Under the pieces are notes generated by a model. That model made no database searches and had not been told where the DNA came from. It saw only the letters and a program-made list of their open reading frames with translations. The position numbers were made by a program, and so were the translations under genes. Positions 8,674-17,330 of a stretch of 64,000 bases of DNA are shown piece after piece. Source of the stretch: Bin87 sp965203855 (lineage in GTDB: Bacteria; Chloroflexota; Dehalococcoidia; Lucifugimonadales; UBA3495); the NCBI GenBank assembly GCA_965203855.1, contig CBDBDN010000005.1, positions 620,001-684,000 on the forward strand. Direction: 5' to 3'. Each line of letters starts with the position of its first letter. Position 1 is the first letter of the stretch.

Positions 8674-8883
8674 CTACTGCGGGTTGGCATCACGGGTTGG
8701 CATCGTTAAGCGGGCGGCATTCTGCCGTTGGACCAGCTGCGCGACGGTTTCAAGCATCTCCCGCTGAGCAGCCATAAATTGACGATGTTCGTCGTGGCGT
8801 TCCTGTTCCATTCGGAGGCGATCCTGGCCCTTGATGGCGCGTTCCTCCGCAGCATCGGCCTGTTGGCGTTCCCGGCTCAGCAT
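8674..8883 (-). CDS. Small coiled-coil protein of unknown function
   Basis: A 69-residue, highly charged protein (MLSRERQQADAAEERAIK...) predicted to be one long helix or coiled coil. AGGAGG lies upstream of the ATG with a rather long spacing (about 12 bases), and the stop is only 5 bases before nudC. Codon use resembles its neighbours. No family was recognised. It may be a real small gene in the nudC operon or a chance frame. Confidence 0.5.
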   Translation of the reverse strand: MLSRERQQADAAEERAIKGQDRLRMEQERHDEHRQFMAAQREMLETVAQLVQRQNAARLTMPTRDANPQ

Positions 8884-9063
8884 AACGATGTTGTAACCTC
8901 CTACTAAAGGTAGCGCAACCGGCGCCGATGCCCAGGCAGCGGGTCAAGACCGACAGGGTAATATAACTGGCGAAAACGCCGAGGTTGCCAGCCCGGTCAG
9001 GGCCGCCGCCATAGTGCAAGGCACACTGGAATAGTACCACACCGTCCAGGAACCGACGCTGTC

Positions 9064-9503
9064 GGCATTCTTTACATAATCTGCCGCAATGCGGTTATAG
9101 TCGGATTATCCCCATCACAGAGGCTCCGCTATGGCGCGCGCTTACAGCCCCGGCATCCCCTGCCCGGAATGCGGCCCCAACTGGATGCCTAAAAAACGGC
9201 GCCTCCAAAGGCCGCCAAGTCTATCACGGCGGCAAACTGCAAACGCTATTACACCCAAAGGCGCCGCCGGCACCCGCCCCAGCGCCGCCGACCGAGAACA
9301 GTCCCTGGCGTTGCACGGGGAGCAGCGGCAGGATTTGCGGATTTGGACGGCGGTAGTTGAGGAAACCGACGGCTGCCGCGGGGCGGATACCGGAATACTC
9401 AGGCACCAGCTTTGAGGTAGGCGACCGCAGCGAAAATACCCTTCAGCGGCGGTACGCCCGCTTGCCGGAGGCGGAGCTGTACCGCAGCGACGCTTATGAC
9501 ACC
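9064..9503 (+). mobile_element. Decayed, internally deleted IS1-like element (copy A)
   Basis: The left end GGCATTCTTTACATAATCTG matches the end of the larger copy at 47226-48058. A frame from ATG 9131 encodes an InsA-like zinc finger (IPCPECGPNWMPKK) that soon frameshifts. A later part recovers InsB-like sequence (IWTAVVEETDG, then ENTLQRRYARLPEAELY in another frame). Compared with copy B, about 200 bases around the InsA helix-turn-helix are missing and the right end is lost after about 9497. The element cannot encode a functional transposase. Confidence 0.75.
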
Positions 9504-10094
9504 AACCCCCTTGCCAAGCCGCTTTAATGTGCTATTATAGCATTGTCAGGCAGCCAATCTCCGAGCCCACCAGTTTCCAGGTCGTTACGGTCATTCAGCA
9601 TCCAAGTCGCACCGGCGTTCCCTACTCGCCCACGGTCCAACTAACCGAAGGAGTCGGGTCCTGCCAAGGCGCCAGACGTAGCGCCCCGTCCTCGGACGAA
9701 AATCCAGCCGCGTGAAAAGCAACGCGCAAAACCTCCGGCCGTAGGGCTGAAACCGACCTGGAAACCACTAAACTCGGAAACCCGAACCCCGCTAGCAAGT
9801 TCAATCAACCGCCTGACAACCTGCCTGACACCAGCCTGACAACCCCCATCCTGTACCAACGGAGGCACCGCCACCCCAGCAAAATCAACCCAGCGCCGCT
9901 GGCGCAGCCGGACGGACGGGAACCAATCCCGTCCCTCCCTGCCCATCGGCGTCAATACTCCCACGCTTACAACCGGCATCGCCAGGTTCGCCAGCAAGCC
10001 GCACGATGCGCCCGCGCCGGATATGCTAGAATTAGCGGCATCTCGGCGGATTAGTCGATTTTAGCAAGAGCGCACCAGTGCAGAGAGGGCTGCT
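9504..10094. other. Long intergenic stretch upstream of metG, no gene recognised
   Basis: About 590 bases contain no convincing gene on either strand. A 118-codon minus-strand frame (9641-9997) shows no family likeness and no ribosome-binding site. Short GCCTGACAAC repeats occur at 9806-9843. A TAGAAT at 10027 may be the metG -10. The composition (many short direct repeats, downstream of an IS remnant) suggests decayed mobile DNA, but this is not proven. I looked for a T-box leader (AGGGTGG...GGTACCGCG) and did not find one. Confidence 0.5.
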
Positions 10095-11786
10095 TTGTCG
10101 GAACGAATTCTAATCGGCGTCGCCTGGCCTTACGCCAACGGCCCGCTCCATATGGGCCACATCGCCGGCTGCTACCTGGCCGCCGATATTTTCGCGCGCT
10201 ACCACCGCATGAAAGGCAACGCCGTCCTGATGGTGTCCGGCTCGGACGCCCACGGCACCCCCATCACCATCCGCGCCGACCAAGAAGGCGTATCCCCCGC
10301 CGTAATCCTGGAACGCTACCATCAGCAGTTCCTGGACACCTGGCAGCGACTGGGCATCACCTTTGACCTGTTCACCACCACGCATACCGCCAACCACCAG
10401 CAGGTTGTGCAGGACTTTTTCCTCCGCCTCCTGGATGCCGGCTACATCTACCCGGATATGATGCTGCTGGCCCACTGCGCCCGCTGCGTCCGTTTCCTGC
10501 CCGACCGCTATGTTGAGGGAACCTGCCCCCACTGCCGCAGCGCCGGCGCCCGCGGCGACCAGTGCGACGCCTGCGGACGCACCCTTGACCCCATTGAACT
10601 GCTCAATCCCTACTGCAACATCTGCCAGGCCGAACCCGATTTCCGCGAATCGGAGCATTTTTTCCTGCGCCTCTCCGCATTTCAGGAACCATTGCTGGAA
10701 TGGATTGAAAGCAAAGCGCACTGGCGCCCCAATGTCGCCAACCAGACCGCCAGTTTCCTGCGCGGCGGCCTCAAAGACCGCGCCATCACCCGCGACCTTG
10801 CTTGGGGGGTGCCGGTGCCACTGGACGGGTACGACGCCAAGCGCATCTATGTCTGGTTTGAGGCCGTTATCGGCTACCTCTCCGCCGCCGTAGAATGGGC
10901 CGCCAATTCCGGCAGCGCCGACACTGACACCGACGGCAGCGGCTGGCAAGCCTACTGGAAAGATGACGCCGCCCGCTCCTACTATTTCATCGGCAAGGAC
11001 AACATCCCCTTCCACAGCATCATCTGGCCGGCGATGCTGATGGGCTACGGCGGCCTCAACCTGCCTTACGACGTCCCCGCCAACGAATTCCTCAGCCTGG
11101 AAAGCCGCAAGTTCTCTACCAGCCAGAATTGGGCGCTGTGGGTGCCCGACTACCTGGACAACTACGACCCCGACCCGCTGCGCTATATGCTGTCCATCAA
11201 TATGCCGGAAAGCGGCGATACCGATTTCAGCTGGGCCGAATTCGTCCGCCGCAACAATGACGAACTCGTAGCCACCTGGGGCAATCTGGTCAACCGCGTG
11301 CTGCGGTTCACTTATCGCAATTTCGACGGCCAGGTTCCCGCCGTCGCCGCACCGCCGGGCGATGCCGAGGCCGAACTGCTGGCCGCCGCGCACCGGGCGA
11401 TGGCGGCAGTGGACGACTGCATTTATCATACCCGCTTCCGGGCCGGCATCAGCGCCGCTTTCGGATTCGCCCAGGAAGTGAACCGCTACCTGGACGCCCG
11501 CGCGCCCTGGCTTTCCATCAAAACCGACCGCGCGGACGCCGCCGCCGCCCTTACCGCCGCAATCCAGGCTGTCAACTGCCTCAAAGTTATGCTGCAACCC
11601 TACCTCCCGTTCACCGGCCAGCAAGTGCACGAGTTCTTGGGATTTGACGGCGACGCAATGGCCGAACCCTGGGACTGCGCCGCCCTGGCCGACGCTGTCA
11701 AACCCGGCGCGCCGCTCCGCAATCCCGCCGCCCTGTACGCCAAGCTGGACCCGCCGGCCGCCGAACCCCCTGGCGACGACGCCTGA
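10095..11786 (+). CDS. metG: Methionine--tRNA ligase
   Basis: The 563-residue class I synthetase has the HIGH-type motif HMGH in PYANGPLHMGHIAG and a KMSKS-equivalent KFSTSQNW. Its zinc-binding knuckles are CARC...CPHC...CDAC...CNIC. Anticodon-binding helices (about 390-550) are present, but the C-terminal EMAP/tRNA-binding domain is absent. It charges tRNA-Met in the cytosol. TTG is the start, with AGAGAGG 7 bases upstream. A polyprenyl synthase gene follows after 75 bases. KFSTS deviates from canonical KMSKS, as is common in this archaeal/Chloroflexi-like subtype. Confidence 0.95.
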   Translation: MSERILIGVAWPYANGPLHMGHIAGCYLAADIFARYHRMKGNAVLMVSGSDAHGTPITIRADQEGVSPAVILERYHQQFLDTWQRLGITFDLFTTTHTANHQQVVQDFFLRLLDAGYIYPDMMLLAHCARCVRFLPDRYVEGTCPHCRSAGARGDQCDACGRTLDPIELLNPYCNICQAEPDFRESEHFFLRLSAFQEPLLEWIESKAHWRPNVANQTASFLRGGLKDRAITRDLAWGVPVPLDGYDAKRIYVWFEAVIGYLSAAVEWAANSGSADTDTDGSGWQAYWKDDAARSYYFIGKDNIPFHSIIWPAMLMGYGGLNLPYDVPANEFLSLESRKFSTSQNWALWVPDYLDNYDPDPLRYMLSINMPESGDTDFSWAEFVRRNNDELVATWGNLVNRVLRFTYRNFDGQVPAVAAPPGDAEAELLAAAHRAMAAVDDCIYHTRFRAGISAAFGFAQEVNRYLDARAPWLSIKTDRADAAAALTAAIQAVNCLKVMLQPYLPFTGQQVHEFLGFDGDAMAEPWDCAALADAVKPGAPLRNPAALYAKLDPPAAEPPGDDA

Positions 11787-11861
11787 CCCGCGCGCCCGGC
11801 CCATCGCCCCTGTCCATCGCCCCGGCTTTAGCCCCCCGTTTTTAGCAGAGGATATTGCACC

Positions 11862-12860
11862 GTGCCGCCCGGTTCCGACCTGGAAACCGTCTCTATCTAC
11901 GCCCCGGTGGTTGACCAGCTGGCCGCGGTTGAGGAGCAGCTGCGGTCGGTTTGCCATACCGACATCGCCGACCTGAACCCGCTGCTGGACTATGCCCTCA
12001 GCTCCGCCGGCAAACGCGTGCGGCCGGCCCTGACGCTGCTCGCCGGCGGTTTTCACCAGCACGACGGCCAGCGCACCCGGATTATGGCCGCGGCGGTAGA
12101 ACTCCTGCATCTCGCCACCCTGATCCACGATGACACCGTGGACAACGCCGGTATGCGGCGCGGCAAGCCCACCATCAACAAACTCTACGGCAGCCATGTG
12201 GCCGTCCTGCTCGGCGATTACCTGTTCGCTGCCTCTGCTACCTTTGTCTGCGACACCGGCGTAGTGCGCGTCATTCGCCGCTTTTCCGAAACCATTATGG
12301 AACTGGCCAGCGGCCAGCTGATTGAGTTTTTCACCACTTTTGACCCCGCCAAAGCCCGGCGGCTCTACGATGAACGCATCTACCGCAAAACCGCCTCTCT
12401 GTTCTGCACCGCAGCCGAATCCGGCGCCGTCCTCAGCGGCGCGCCGGAACGCCAGGTTGCCGCCCTCCGCAACTACGGCTATCGCATCGGGATGGCCTTT
12501 CAGATTGTGGACGACCTGCTGGACGTGCAGGGCAACGCCTCCGAACTGGGCAAGCCGGTGGGCAATGACCTGATGCAGGGCGTCCTTACGCTGCCGTCCA
12601 TTATGCTGCTGGAACGCTGCCCGGACGAACATCCCATTGACGCCCTGTTCGCCGCCATCAAGTCGGACGATGCCGCCGCCGCCGACCTGCTGAACCGCAC
12701 CCTGGATATGATTGACGCTGCCGACATTATCCCGGACTGTTTCGCCGTAATCCGGGAGCATTGCGCCGCCGCCGCCGCCGCCCTGGACGCCCTCCCCGAC
12801 TGCCCGCCCCGCCGTTCCCTATCCCAAATGGTGGACTACATCCGGGAACGCACGCGCTAA
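11862..12860 (+). CDS. Polyprenyl (trans-isoprenyl) diphosphate synthase
   Basis: The 332-residue enzyme has both aspartate-rich motifs of trans-prenyltransferases: DDTVDNAGMRRG (first, DDxxD) and FQIVDDLLD (second). The residues before the first motif are small or aliphatic (LATLIHDD), which favours a longer-chain product (C30-C50) for quinone or carotenoid synthesis. GTG is the likely start, since the frame is closed just upstream. The gene is downstream of metG on the same strand, and isoprenoid supply is also represented by ispE at 37 kb. Exact chain length cannot be read from sequence. Confidence 0.9.
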   Translation: MPPGSDLETVSIYAPVVDQLAAVEEQLRSVCHTDIADLNPLLDYALSSAGKRVRPALTLLAGGFHQHDGQRTRIMAAAVELLHLATLIHDDTVDNAGMRRGKPTINKLYGSHVAVLLGDYLFAASATFVCDTGVVRVIRRFSETIMELASGQLIEFFTTFDPAKARRLYDERIYRKTASLFCTAAESGAVLSGAPERQVAALRNYGYRIGMAFQIVDDLLDVQGNASELGKPVGNDLMQGVLTLPSIMLLERCPDEHPIDALFAAIKSDDAAAADLLNRTLDMIDAADIIPDCFAVIREHCAAAAAALDALPDCPPRRSLSQMVDYIRERTR

Positions 12861-12901
12861 AGCGTGCCGTCAAACGCGCTGCCGTTCCCGCGCCCAACGC
12901 C

Positions 12902-13165
12902 GCCATTCCGAACCCTTACAACCGCCATTCCGAACCCTTACAACCGTCATTCCGAACCCTTACAACCGTCATTCCGAACCCTTACAACCGTCATTCCGAA
13001 CTCTTACAACCGTCATTCCGAACTCTTACAACCGCCATTCCGAACTCTTACAACCGCCATTCTGAACTCTTACAACCGCCATTCCGAACTCTTACAACCG
13101 TCATTCCGAACTCTTACAACCGCCATTCCGAACCCTTACAACCGCCATTCCGAACCCTTACAACC
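12902..13165. repeat. 22-bp minisatellite, 12 copies
   Basis: Twelve head-to-tail copies of G(T/C)CATTCCGAAC(C/T)CTTACAACC. Variation is confined to three positions: T/C at position 2, C/T at position 13, and one T in copy 8. The array ends directly in a dispersed palindromic repeat at 13166, whose first eight bases (GTCATTCC) equal the start of each unit. Two further units stand at 13931 and 13979. Because 22 is not a multiple of 3, the overlapping long open frames are artefacts of the repeat. Confidence 0.95.
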
Positions 13166-13263
13166 GTCATTCCGGCGCAAGCCGAAATCCTGCCTATCCG
13201 TATATCCCCCGAAAGCCCAAAATCCCCGTCCACTCTGCCAGCAACGCCCGGCCAGCCTTATGG

Positions 13264-13269
13264 TACAAT
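13264..13269 (+). promoter_or_regulatory. Candidate -10 box for the secreted-protein gene
   Basis: TACAAT, 60 bases before the ATG at 13329. No convincing -35 at the usual distance. Confidence 0.35.
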
Positions 13270-13328
13270 AGGAGCCGTCTAAAACTCGCAAGCGTTAGTA
13301 CAGACACTGCGCCAAAGGAGGCAGCATT

Positions 13329-13890
13329 ATGCTGAAAAAGATTGCCCTGGCAACCGCGGCCGCCAGCGGCCTTTTCGCCGTCATCGCCATCGGAATTCTG
13401 CCCCCCCCCCTCCGCTAAAGCTACCAGCTTGGGCGGTTACACTTATACCCTGCGGGTTTGCCAGGAGTACGGCCAGCAGCCCCGTTGGTACAATGTCCGC
13501 GACGGCCAGTCCGCCTACAACGGCGGCAACAGCGACAGCGGCTGGCTCATTGTCCTGGAACACGGCAGCCATGTCGCAGCCGTAGCCGGCACGCCGGACC
13601 GCTATGTAAGAAACGACGCCAGCGGCGATTATGTTTGGAACGGTTTCGGTAGCCGCTACATCCGGTTAACCGGCAATCGCTTCACCAGACACGGACCTGA
13701 TGATTACCGCTTGGATCCCGCCGGTAATCGCGTCAGAACCGCTACTACGCCTTGGAGCCCCGGCGACCCCACTCCTGCCGCGGATTTTTCCGCCTTTCTC
13801 TACCGCTACGACCGCATCCCGGGCACCCCGGACACCCCCGCAAGAGGCGGCCAATACATCCGCTGGGCCCATATGGCCTGGTGCCGATAA
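13329..13890 (+). pseudogene. Secreted protein of unknown function, frameshifted in a C10 tract
   Basis: An ideal AAAGGAGG precedes ATG 13329, which opens a signal peptide (MLKKIALATAAASGLFAVIA). The frame meets a run of ten C at 13401-13410 and stops at TAA 13416. If the run held nine C, translation would continue as PPPSAKATSLGGYTYTLRVC and on to 13890, giving about 186 residues with 2 Cys and many Tyr, Asn and Gly. The mature part matches no family I know. The run could be a sequencing slip, a true mutation, or a phase-variable switch; sequence alone cannot decide. Confidence 0.75.
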
Positions 13891-13930
13891 CCCGACAATC
13901 GAGCGGGCCGCGTTTCCTTTCAAGGCGCGT

Positions 13931-14026
13931 CGTCATTCCGAACCCTTATAACCGTTCAAGGCGCGTCGTCAAATGCGCCGTCATTCCGAACCTTTATAAC
14001 CGTCATTCCGGCTTGCGCCGGAATCC
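13931..14026. repeat. Two stray minisatellite units plus a palindromic repeat
   Basis: CGTCATTCCGAACCCTTATA units lie at 13931 and 13979, separated by a repeated TTCAAGGCGCGTCGTCA. The palindrome CGTCATTCCGGCTTGCGCCGG begins at 14001. The amidohydrolase reading frame on the minus strand runs into this block for its last ~15 codons. Confidence 0.8.
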
Positions 14027-15567
14027 ATTGCCGCATCCTGCCACGCCAAACGGCCATTTACGATGGTCAACGCCGCCCGCGCTGCCGCCAATTCCTCAAC
14101 CGCCGGCAGCGCTGCCACCGCCAGATCCGCCGGCTCCCCTACCCTGATGCGCCGCCCCACAGCGTGAAGCCGCAGCGCATCTACTACGGACGGGATGGCA
14201 ACGCCGCCCAAAGCGATGCCGTCCGCCGACTGCCGGGTTACTGCGGCGGCAATGCCGGCCCACGGATTCGGCTCAACCACCGGCGCATCGGAACCGAAAG
14301 CCATCGGAACGCCCATCGCATACAGCGCCCCTACCGGGTACAAATGCGGCAGCAGCTCCGGCGCAACCGTCCGGGCATAGCGTTCCCCATCATAATGTAA
14401 AAAGGCCGGATTGCCGACGACCTGCGCCCCCGACTGCCACACCAGCTTGGCCACATCCGGCGGGCATTCGGCGCAATGCTCAATCCGATGACGACTCCCC
14501 GCCGGCGGGGGTATGCCGGACAGCGACAGGGCGGCGGCCACTACTGCATCCTGCTCAACGGCGTGAATCGCCGCCGGATAGCCGGCATGACGGGCCTGCC
14601 GCACCATTTCGGTAAGCCGTTCCGGGTCGGGATGCAGCGCGCCGCCGGATGCCGTAAGCATTATCTTGGCGTGTCCCAAAGTCAGCATACCGCCGGCGGT
14701 AGTGTCGCCGTAGGCCAGGCCGGCGGCTTGCAGTTCCGGCAATTTGCCCCATCCGGCCATCATCGTAATCCGCAGCGGCAAGGCCCCGTCGCGCGCGGCG
14801 GCGGCCAGGGCGCGCCATTTGGCGATGCCGTTGCCCGCGCCGGCGTCGGTAACGGCGGTAATCCCGTAGCGCAGCAGACGCCGGCCCCAGTCAAACAGGC
14901 CGTCCGGGTAATCCGGCCCGGCGCCCGCAGCAGCCGGCCGCGCCGGCCAAGCCCACGCCGCCGGTTCCAGCAGCAGCCCGGTTGGATGGCCGGCGGCATC
15001 CCGGACAATAACCCCGCCCGGCGGATCGGCAGAGCCGGCGCCAATGCCCATTGCGTCCAGGCCGGCCGAGTTCACAACGGCGGCGTGGCCGGAACGATGG
15101 TCAACCCGCACCGGCAGGGTCAGCGACACGGCGTCCAGATCCCGGCGTTCTAGATGCCGGCCCAATCCCGCCGGTGAATCGTCATACCCGTAGCCGCGCA
15201 CCCAGCCGGCGCCGGACATCGGCAGAGCAGCGCGCAAAGCGGCAATCACCCCAGCCACATCCGGCGCAATTGAGTGACGGCAATCCACTTGCGTATCACG
15301 CGCCGCCGCTGCGAAAATATGGACATGGTCATCCACCAGCCCCGGAATGACGATGCGCCCGTCGCAGTCAACTACCGCAGTATCCGGGCCAACGCCGCCG
15401 GCGATTTCCCGATACCGGCCCACCGCCGCAATGCCGCCGGCGCGCACCGCCACCGCATCGGCATCCGGCAGAACTGCCAAACCGCCATCGGCACCAGGCA
15501 AGATTGGCGAACCGCCGGCGGCGGCAAAGATCCGGGCGTTACGCAGCATCAGGCTAAAAGCGGGCAA
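13981..15567 (-). CDS. Amidohydrolase family 3 (YtcJ-like) metal-dependent hydrolase
   Basis: The 528-residue protein has the amidohydrolase_3 layout: a small beta-sandwich start (MLRNARIFAAAGG), the metal motif GLVDDHVH (HxH), a TIM-barrel with AIHAVEQDA and RIEHCAEC histidines, FGSDAPV (the barrel-end Asp), and a C-terminal beta-sandwich ending GEPADLAV. Such enzymes cleave C-N bonds in amides or cyclic ureides; the substrate is unknown. TTG 15567 is preferred because GGAGG lies 8 bases upstream, though ATG 15549 is possible. The last residues (DSGASRNDGYKG) are encoded by a palindromic repeat and minisatellite unit, so the C-terminus looks replaced. Confidence 0.85.
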   Translation of the reverse strand: MPAFSLMLRNARIFAAAGGSPILPGADGGLAVLPDADAVAVRAGGIAAVGRYREIAGGVGPDTAVVDCDGRIVIPGLVDDHVHIFAAAARDTQVDCRHSIAPDVAGVIAALRAALPMSGAGWVRGYGYDDSPAGLGRHLERRDLDAVSLTLPVRVDHRSGHAAVVNSAGLDAMGIGAGSADPPGGVIVRDAAGHPTGLLLEPAAWAWPARPAAAGAGPDYPDGLFDWGRRLLRYGITAVTDAGAGNGIAKWRALAAAARDGALPLRITMMAGWGKLPELQAAGLAYGDTTAGGMLTLGHAKIMLTASGGALHPDPERLTEMVRQARHAGYPAAIHAVEQDAVVAAALSLSGIPPPAGSRHRIEHCAECPPDVAKLVWQSGAQVVGNPAFLHYDGERYARTVAPELLPHLYPVGALYAMGVPMAFGSDAPVVEPNPWAGIAAAVTRQSADGIALGGVAIPSVVDALRLHAVGRRIRVGEPADLAVAALPAVEELAAARAALTIVNGRLAWQDAAMDSGASRNDGYKGSE

Positions 15568-15690
15568 GGTGTCAACCTCCGCATAGGCTATGGATGCCGG
15601 CTTTGCGCGGTAACCGGTAAGCGGGAGGAAGGGGCCGGAACCGGCGGCATCCTCCCGCTTAATTATAGCTATGGCAAGTGCGCGGGCGGC

Positions 15691-15719
15691 TTGACAAACC
15701 GCCGCCGGGTTGCTATCGA
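15691..15719 (+). promoter_or_regulatory. Promoter of the restriction-modification operon
   Basis: TTGACA and TATCGA are separated by 17 bases, about 40 bases upstream of the nuclease ATG at 15760. AGGAGG lies between. Confidence 0.6.
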
Positions 15720-15759
15720 GGATCGAAATCGAAAACTCATCACAGGAGGCAGAGCAGGA

Positions 15760-16429
15760 ATGAACGAGGATCTGATTCGGCTGATTAAGGACTATGCGAT
15801 GGGGCGGCACAAAGAAATCCATGACTATCTGCTCTCCAAATCCAAAGATAACCTCATCGCTATGCTGGTCGATTTGCTTACCGTTTATTTCAATGACGTC
15901 AATTCGTCCGCAATGCGTGAGATGGCGGTAGCACTGCTGGCCGGCTACCAGCCGCAACCGGAGAAACTGGGGTTACAACGGATTTCGTCACGACGCTCTC
16001 ACCGGCAACACTGAGTACTGCGAAATCAAGCCGGCCAATATCAGGACGGATTCAAATGCGAAAACTTTACGTAAGCTCAATGGCAGCGGCAATTTCACTG
16101 ACTACACTTGGGCCAGGCTTGAGGACCATCAAACTGACAATCCGACATTGCTGGTAGCTGGCTTCGTTGATGCCCGCTTGGTGTACATTTTCAAGTTTGA
16201 GTTTGACGAACCAGAATTCGTTGAGCATCTGAATCGCCAGCTTGCCCGCAAATTCCCTGATGGCGACGTCAGCGGGATCTTTCTGCGGAGCGCTTCCTTT
16301 TCGTTCCGAAACTTCAAAGACTGCGCTAGTCTGGAAACGTTTTGTTTCGTAAATAAGAACGAGTTGGATAACCTACGCGGCCACATCGTGCGCGACCTTT
16401 ACGCCCACTTGCGGAGATTCGCACAATGA
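15760..16429 (+). pseudogene. Type II restriction endonuclease, frameshifted
   Basis: The N-terminal part (MNEDLIRLIKDYAMGRH... to PQPEKLG) is in one frame. One extra T at 15973/15974 (GGGGTTAC) then throws translation into a stop at 16012-16014. The next frame continues smoothly as YNGFRHDALTGNTEYCEIKP to RRFAQ, stop 16427-16429. Joined, this gives about 223 residues with a PD-(D/E)xK-like core (D...EIK). It overlaps the methyltransferase start by four bases (ATGA), a typical restriction-modification arrangement. As written the nuclease is dead; an assembly or read error is the alternative. Recognition specificity is unknown. Confidence 0.75.
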
Positions 16430-17319
16430 TGCACATTGACCAACTTATTTGCGGCGATGCGCTCACCGTGTTGCAATCTTTGCCCGATGATGCCGTTGAT
16501 GTCGGCATAACTTCGCCGCCCTACAACAAGCAGGAAAAGCATAAGGGATGGCTGGTCAAGAACGTCGTCTATAACGCCGTTACCGACGCCGTTCCTGAGC
16601 CGGAATACCAAGACCGGCAGGCGGAGACGCTCAATGAGATTTACCGGGTTACAAAGCCCGGCGGTTCGTTTTTCTACAACCATAAAATCCGTTGGGAACG
16701 GGGCCGGATGTACCATCCTATGGACTGGCTGCGTCAAACCGGCTGGACGGTAAAGCAGGAAATCGTCTGGGATCGGGTTATCGCCGCCAACATCCGGGGC
16801 TGGCGATTCTGGCAGGTTGAGGAACGCATTTACTGGCTTTACAAGCCGATTGGCAGCAAGCTGATCGGCCGGGAACTGCAATCAGGGGATGCCAAATTAA
16901 CCTCAATCTGGCGCGGTGTACCGGAAGGCAAAAATCCGCACCCGGCTCCATTCCCTTTATGGCTGCCGGCGCGAGTGATCATCTCAATTCTAGGCACGGA
17001 CGAACCCGGCGTAGTGCTTGACCCATATATCGGCAGCGGCACTACGGCGGTTGCCGCCAACCTGCTGGGGCATCGCTATATCGGCATTGACATCAGTCAG
17101 GCATACTTGGACTTTGCCCAAGAGCGGTTAGAAAGCGCTCAAATTGAGATGCCCAAAATTCAGGCCGAGCTGGAATTGCACGGCGTGGAAATGACTTTCA
17201 AAGAGCGCAAGCAACAAGGGCTGAACGTAGGACGGCATCGCAACTCTCCCAAAGAACCGCAAACAGCAGCACGGCTTTTCGAGCGTACGGACGCGGGGTA
17301 TCAGACACCCCAGGGCTAA
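16426..17319 (+). CDS. Type II DNA methyltransferase (beta-class, N4-cytosine or N6-adenine)
   Basis: The 297-residue amino-methyltransferase has catalytic motif IV TSPPYN at residues 29-34 and the SAM-binding motif I (DPYIGSGTT) at about 199-207. That order, IV before I, defines the beta class. TSPPY is seen in both N4-cytosine and N6-adenine enzymes, so the methylated base is not settled. The ATG overlaps the end of the nuclease frame. The methyltransferase is intact, so host DNA is likely still modified even if the nuclease is dead. The last ~30 residues are polar and probably disordered. Confidence 0.88.
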   Translation: MMHIDQLICGDALTVLQSLPDDAVDVGITSPPYNKQEKHKGWLVKNVVYNAVTDAVPEPEYQDRQAETLNEIYRVTKPGGSFFYNHKIRWERGRMYHPMDWLRQTGWTVKQEIVWDRVIAANIRGWRFWQVEERIYWLYKPIGSKLIGRELQSGDAKLTSIWRGVPEGKNPHPAPFPLWLPARVIISILGTDEPGVVLDPYIGSGTTAVAANLLGHRYIGIDISQAYLDFAQERLESAQIEMPKIQAELELHGVEMTFKERKQQGLNVGRHRNSPKEPQTAARLFERTDAGYQTPQG

Positions 17320-17330
17320 TTGCGGTAGCC

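Noticed and set aside
9641..9997. 118-residue minus-strand protein upstream of metG
   Set aside because: No ribosome-binding site and no recognisable family. I considered a decayed transposase end but could not support it.
9504..10094. T-box leader for metG
   Set aside because: The conserved AGGGTGG and antiterminator bulge were not found.
10110..12761. 883-codon open frame antisense to metG and the polyprenyl synthase gene
   Set aside because: No ribosome-binding site, no family likeness, and Gly/Val-rich content typical of the antisense shadow of GC-rich genes. The plus-strand genes have clear motifs.
12902..13165. CRISPR array
   Set aside because: Units are contiguous with no unique spacers, and no cas genes are nearby.
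12761..13282. Open frames with repeated PNPYNRHSE and TTVIP motifs
   Set aside because: Produced by the 22-bp minisatellite; unit length is not a multiple of three and all frames read through by chance.
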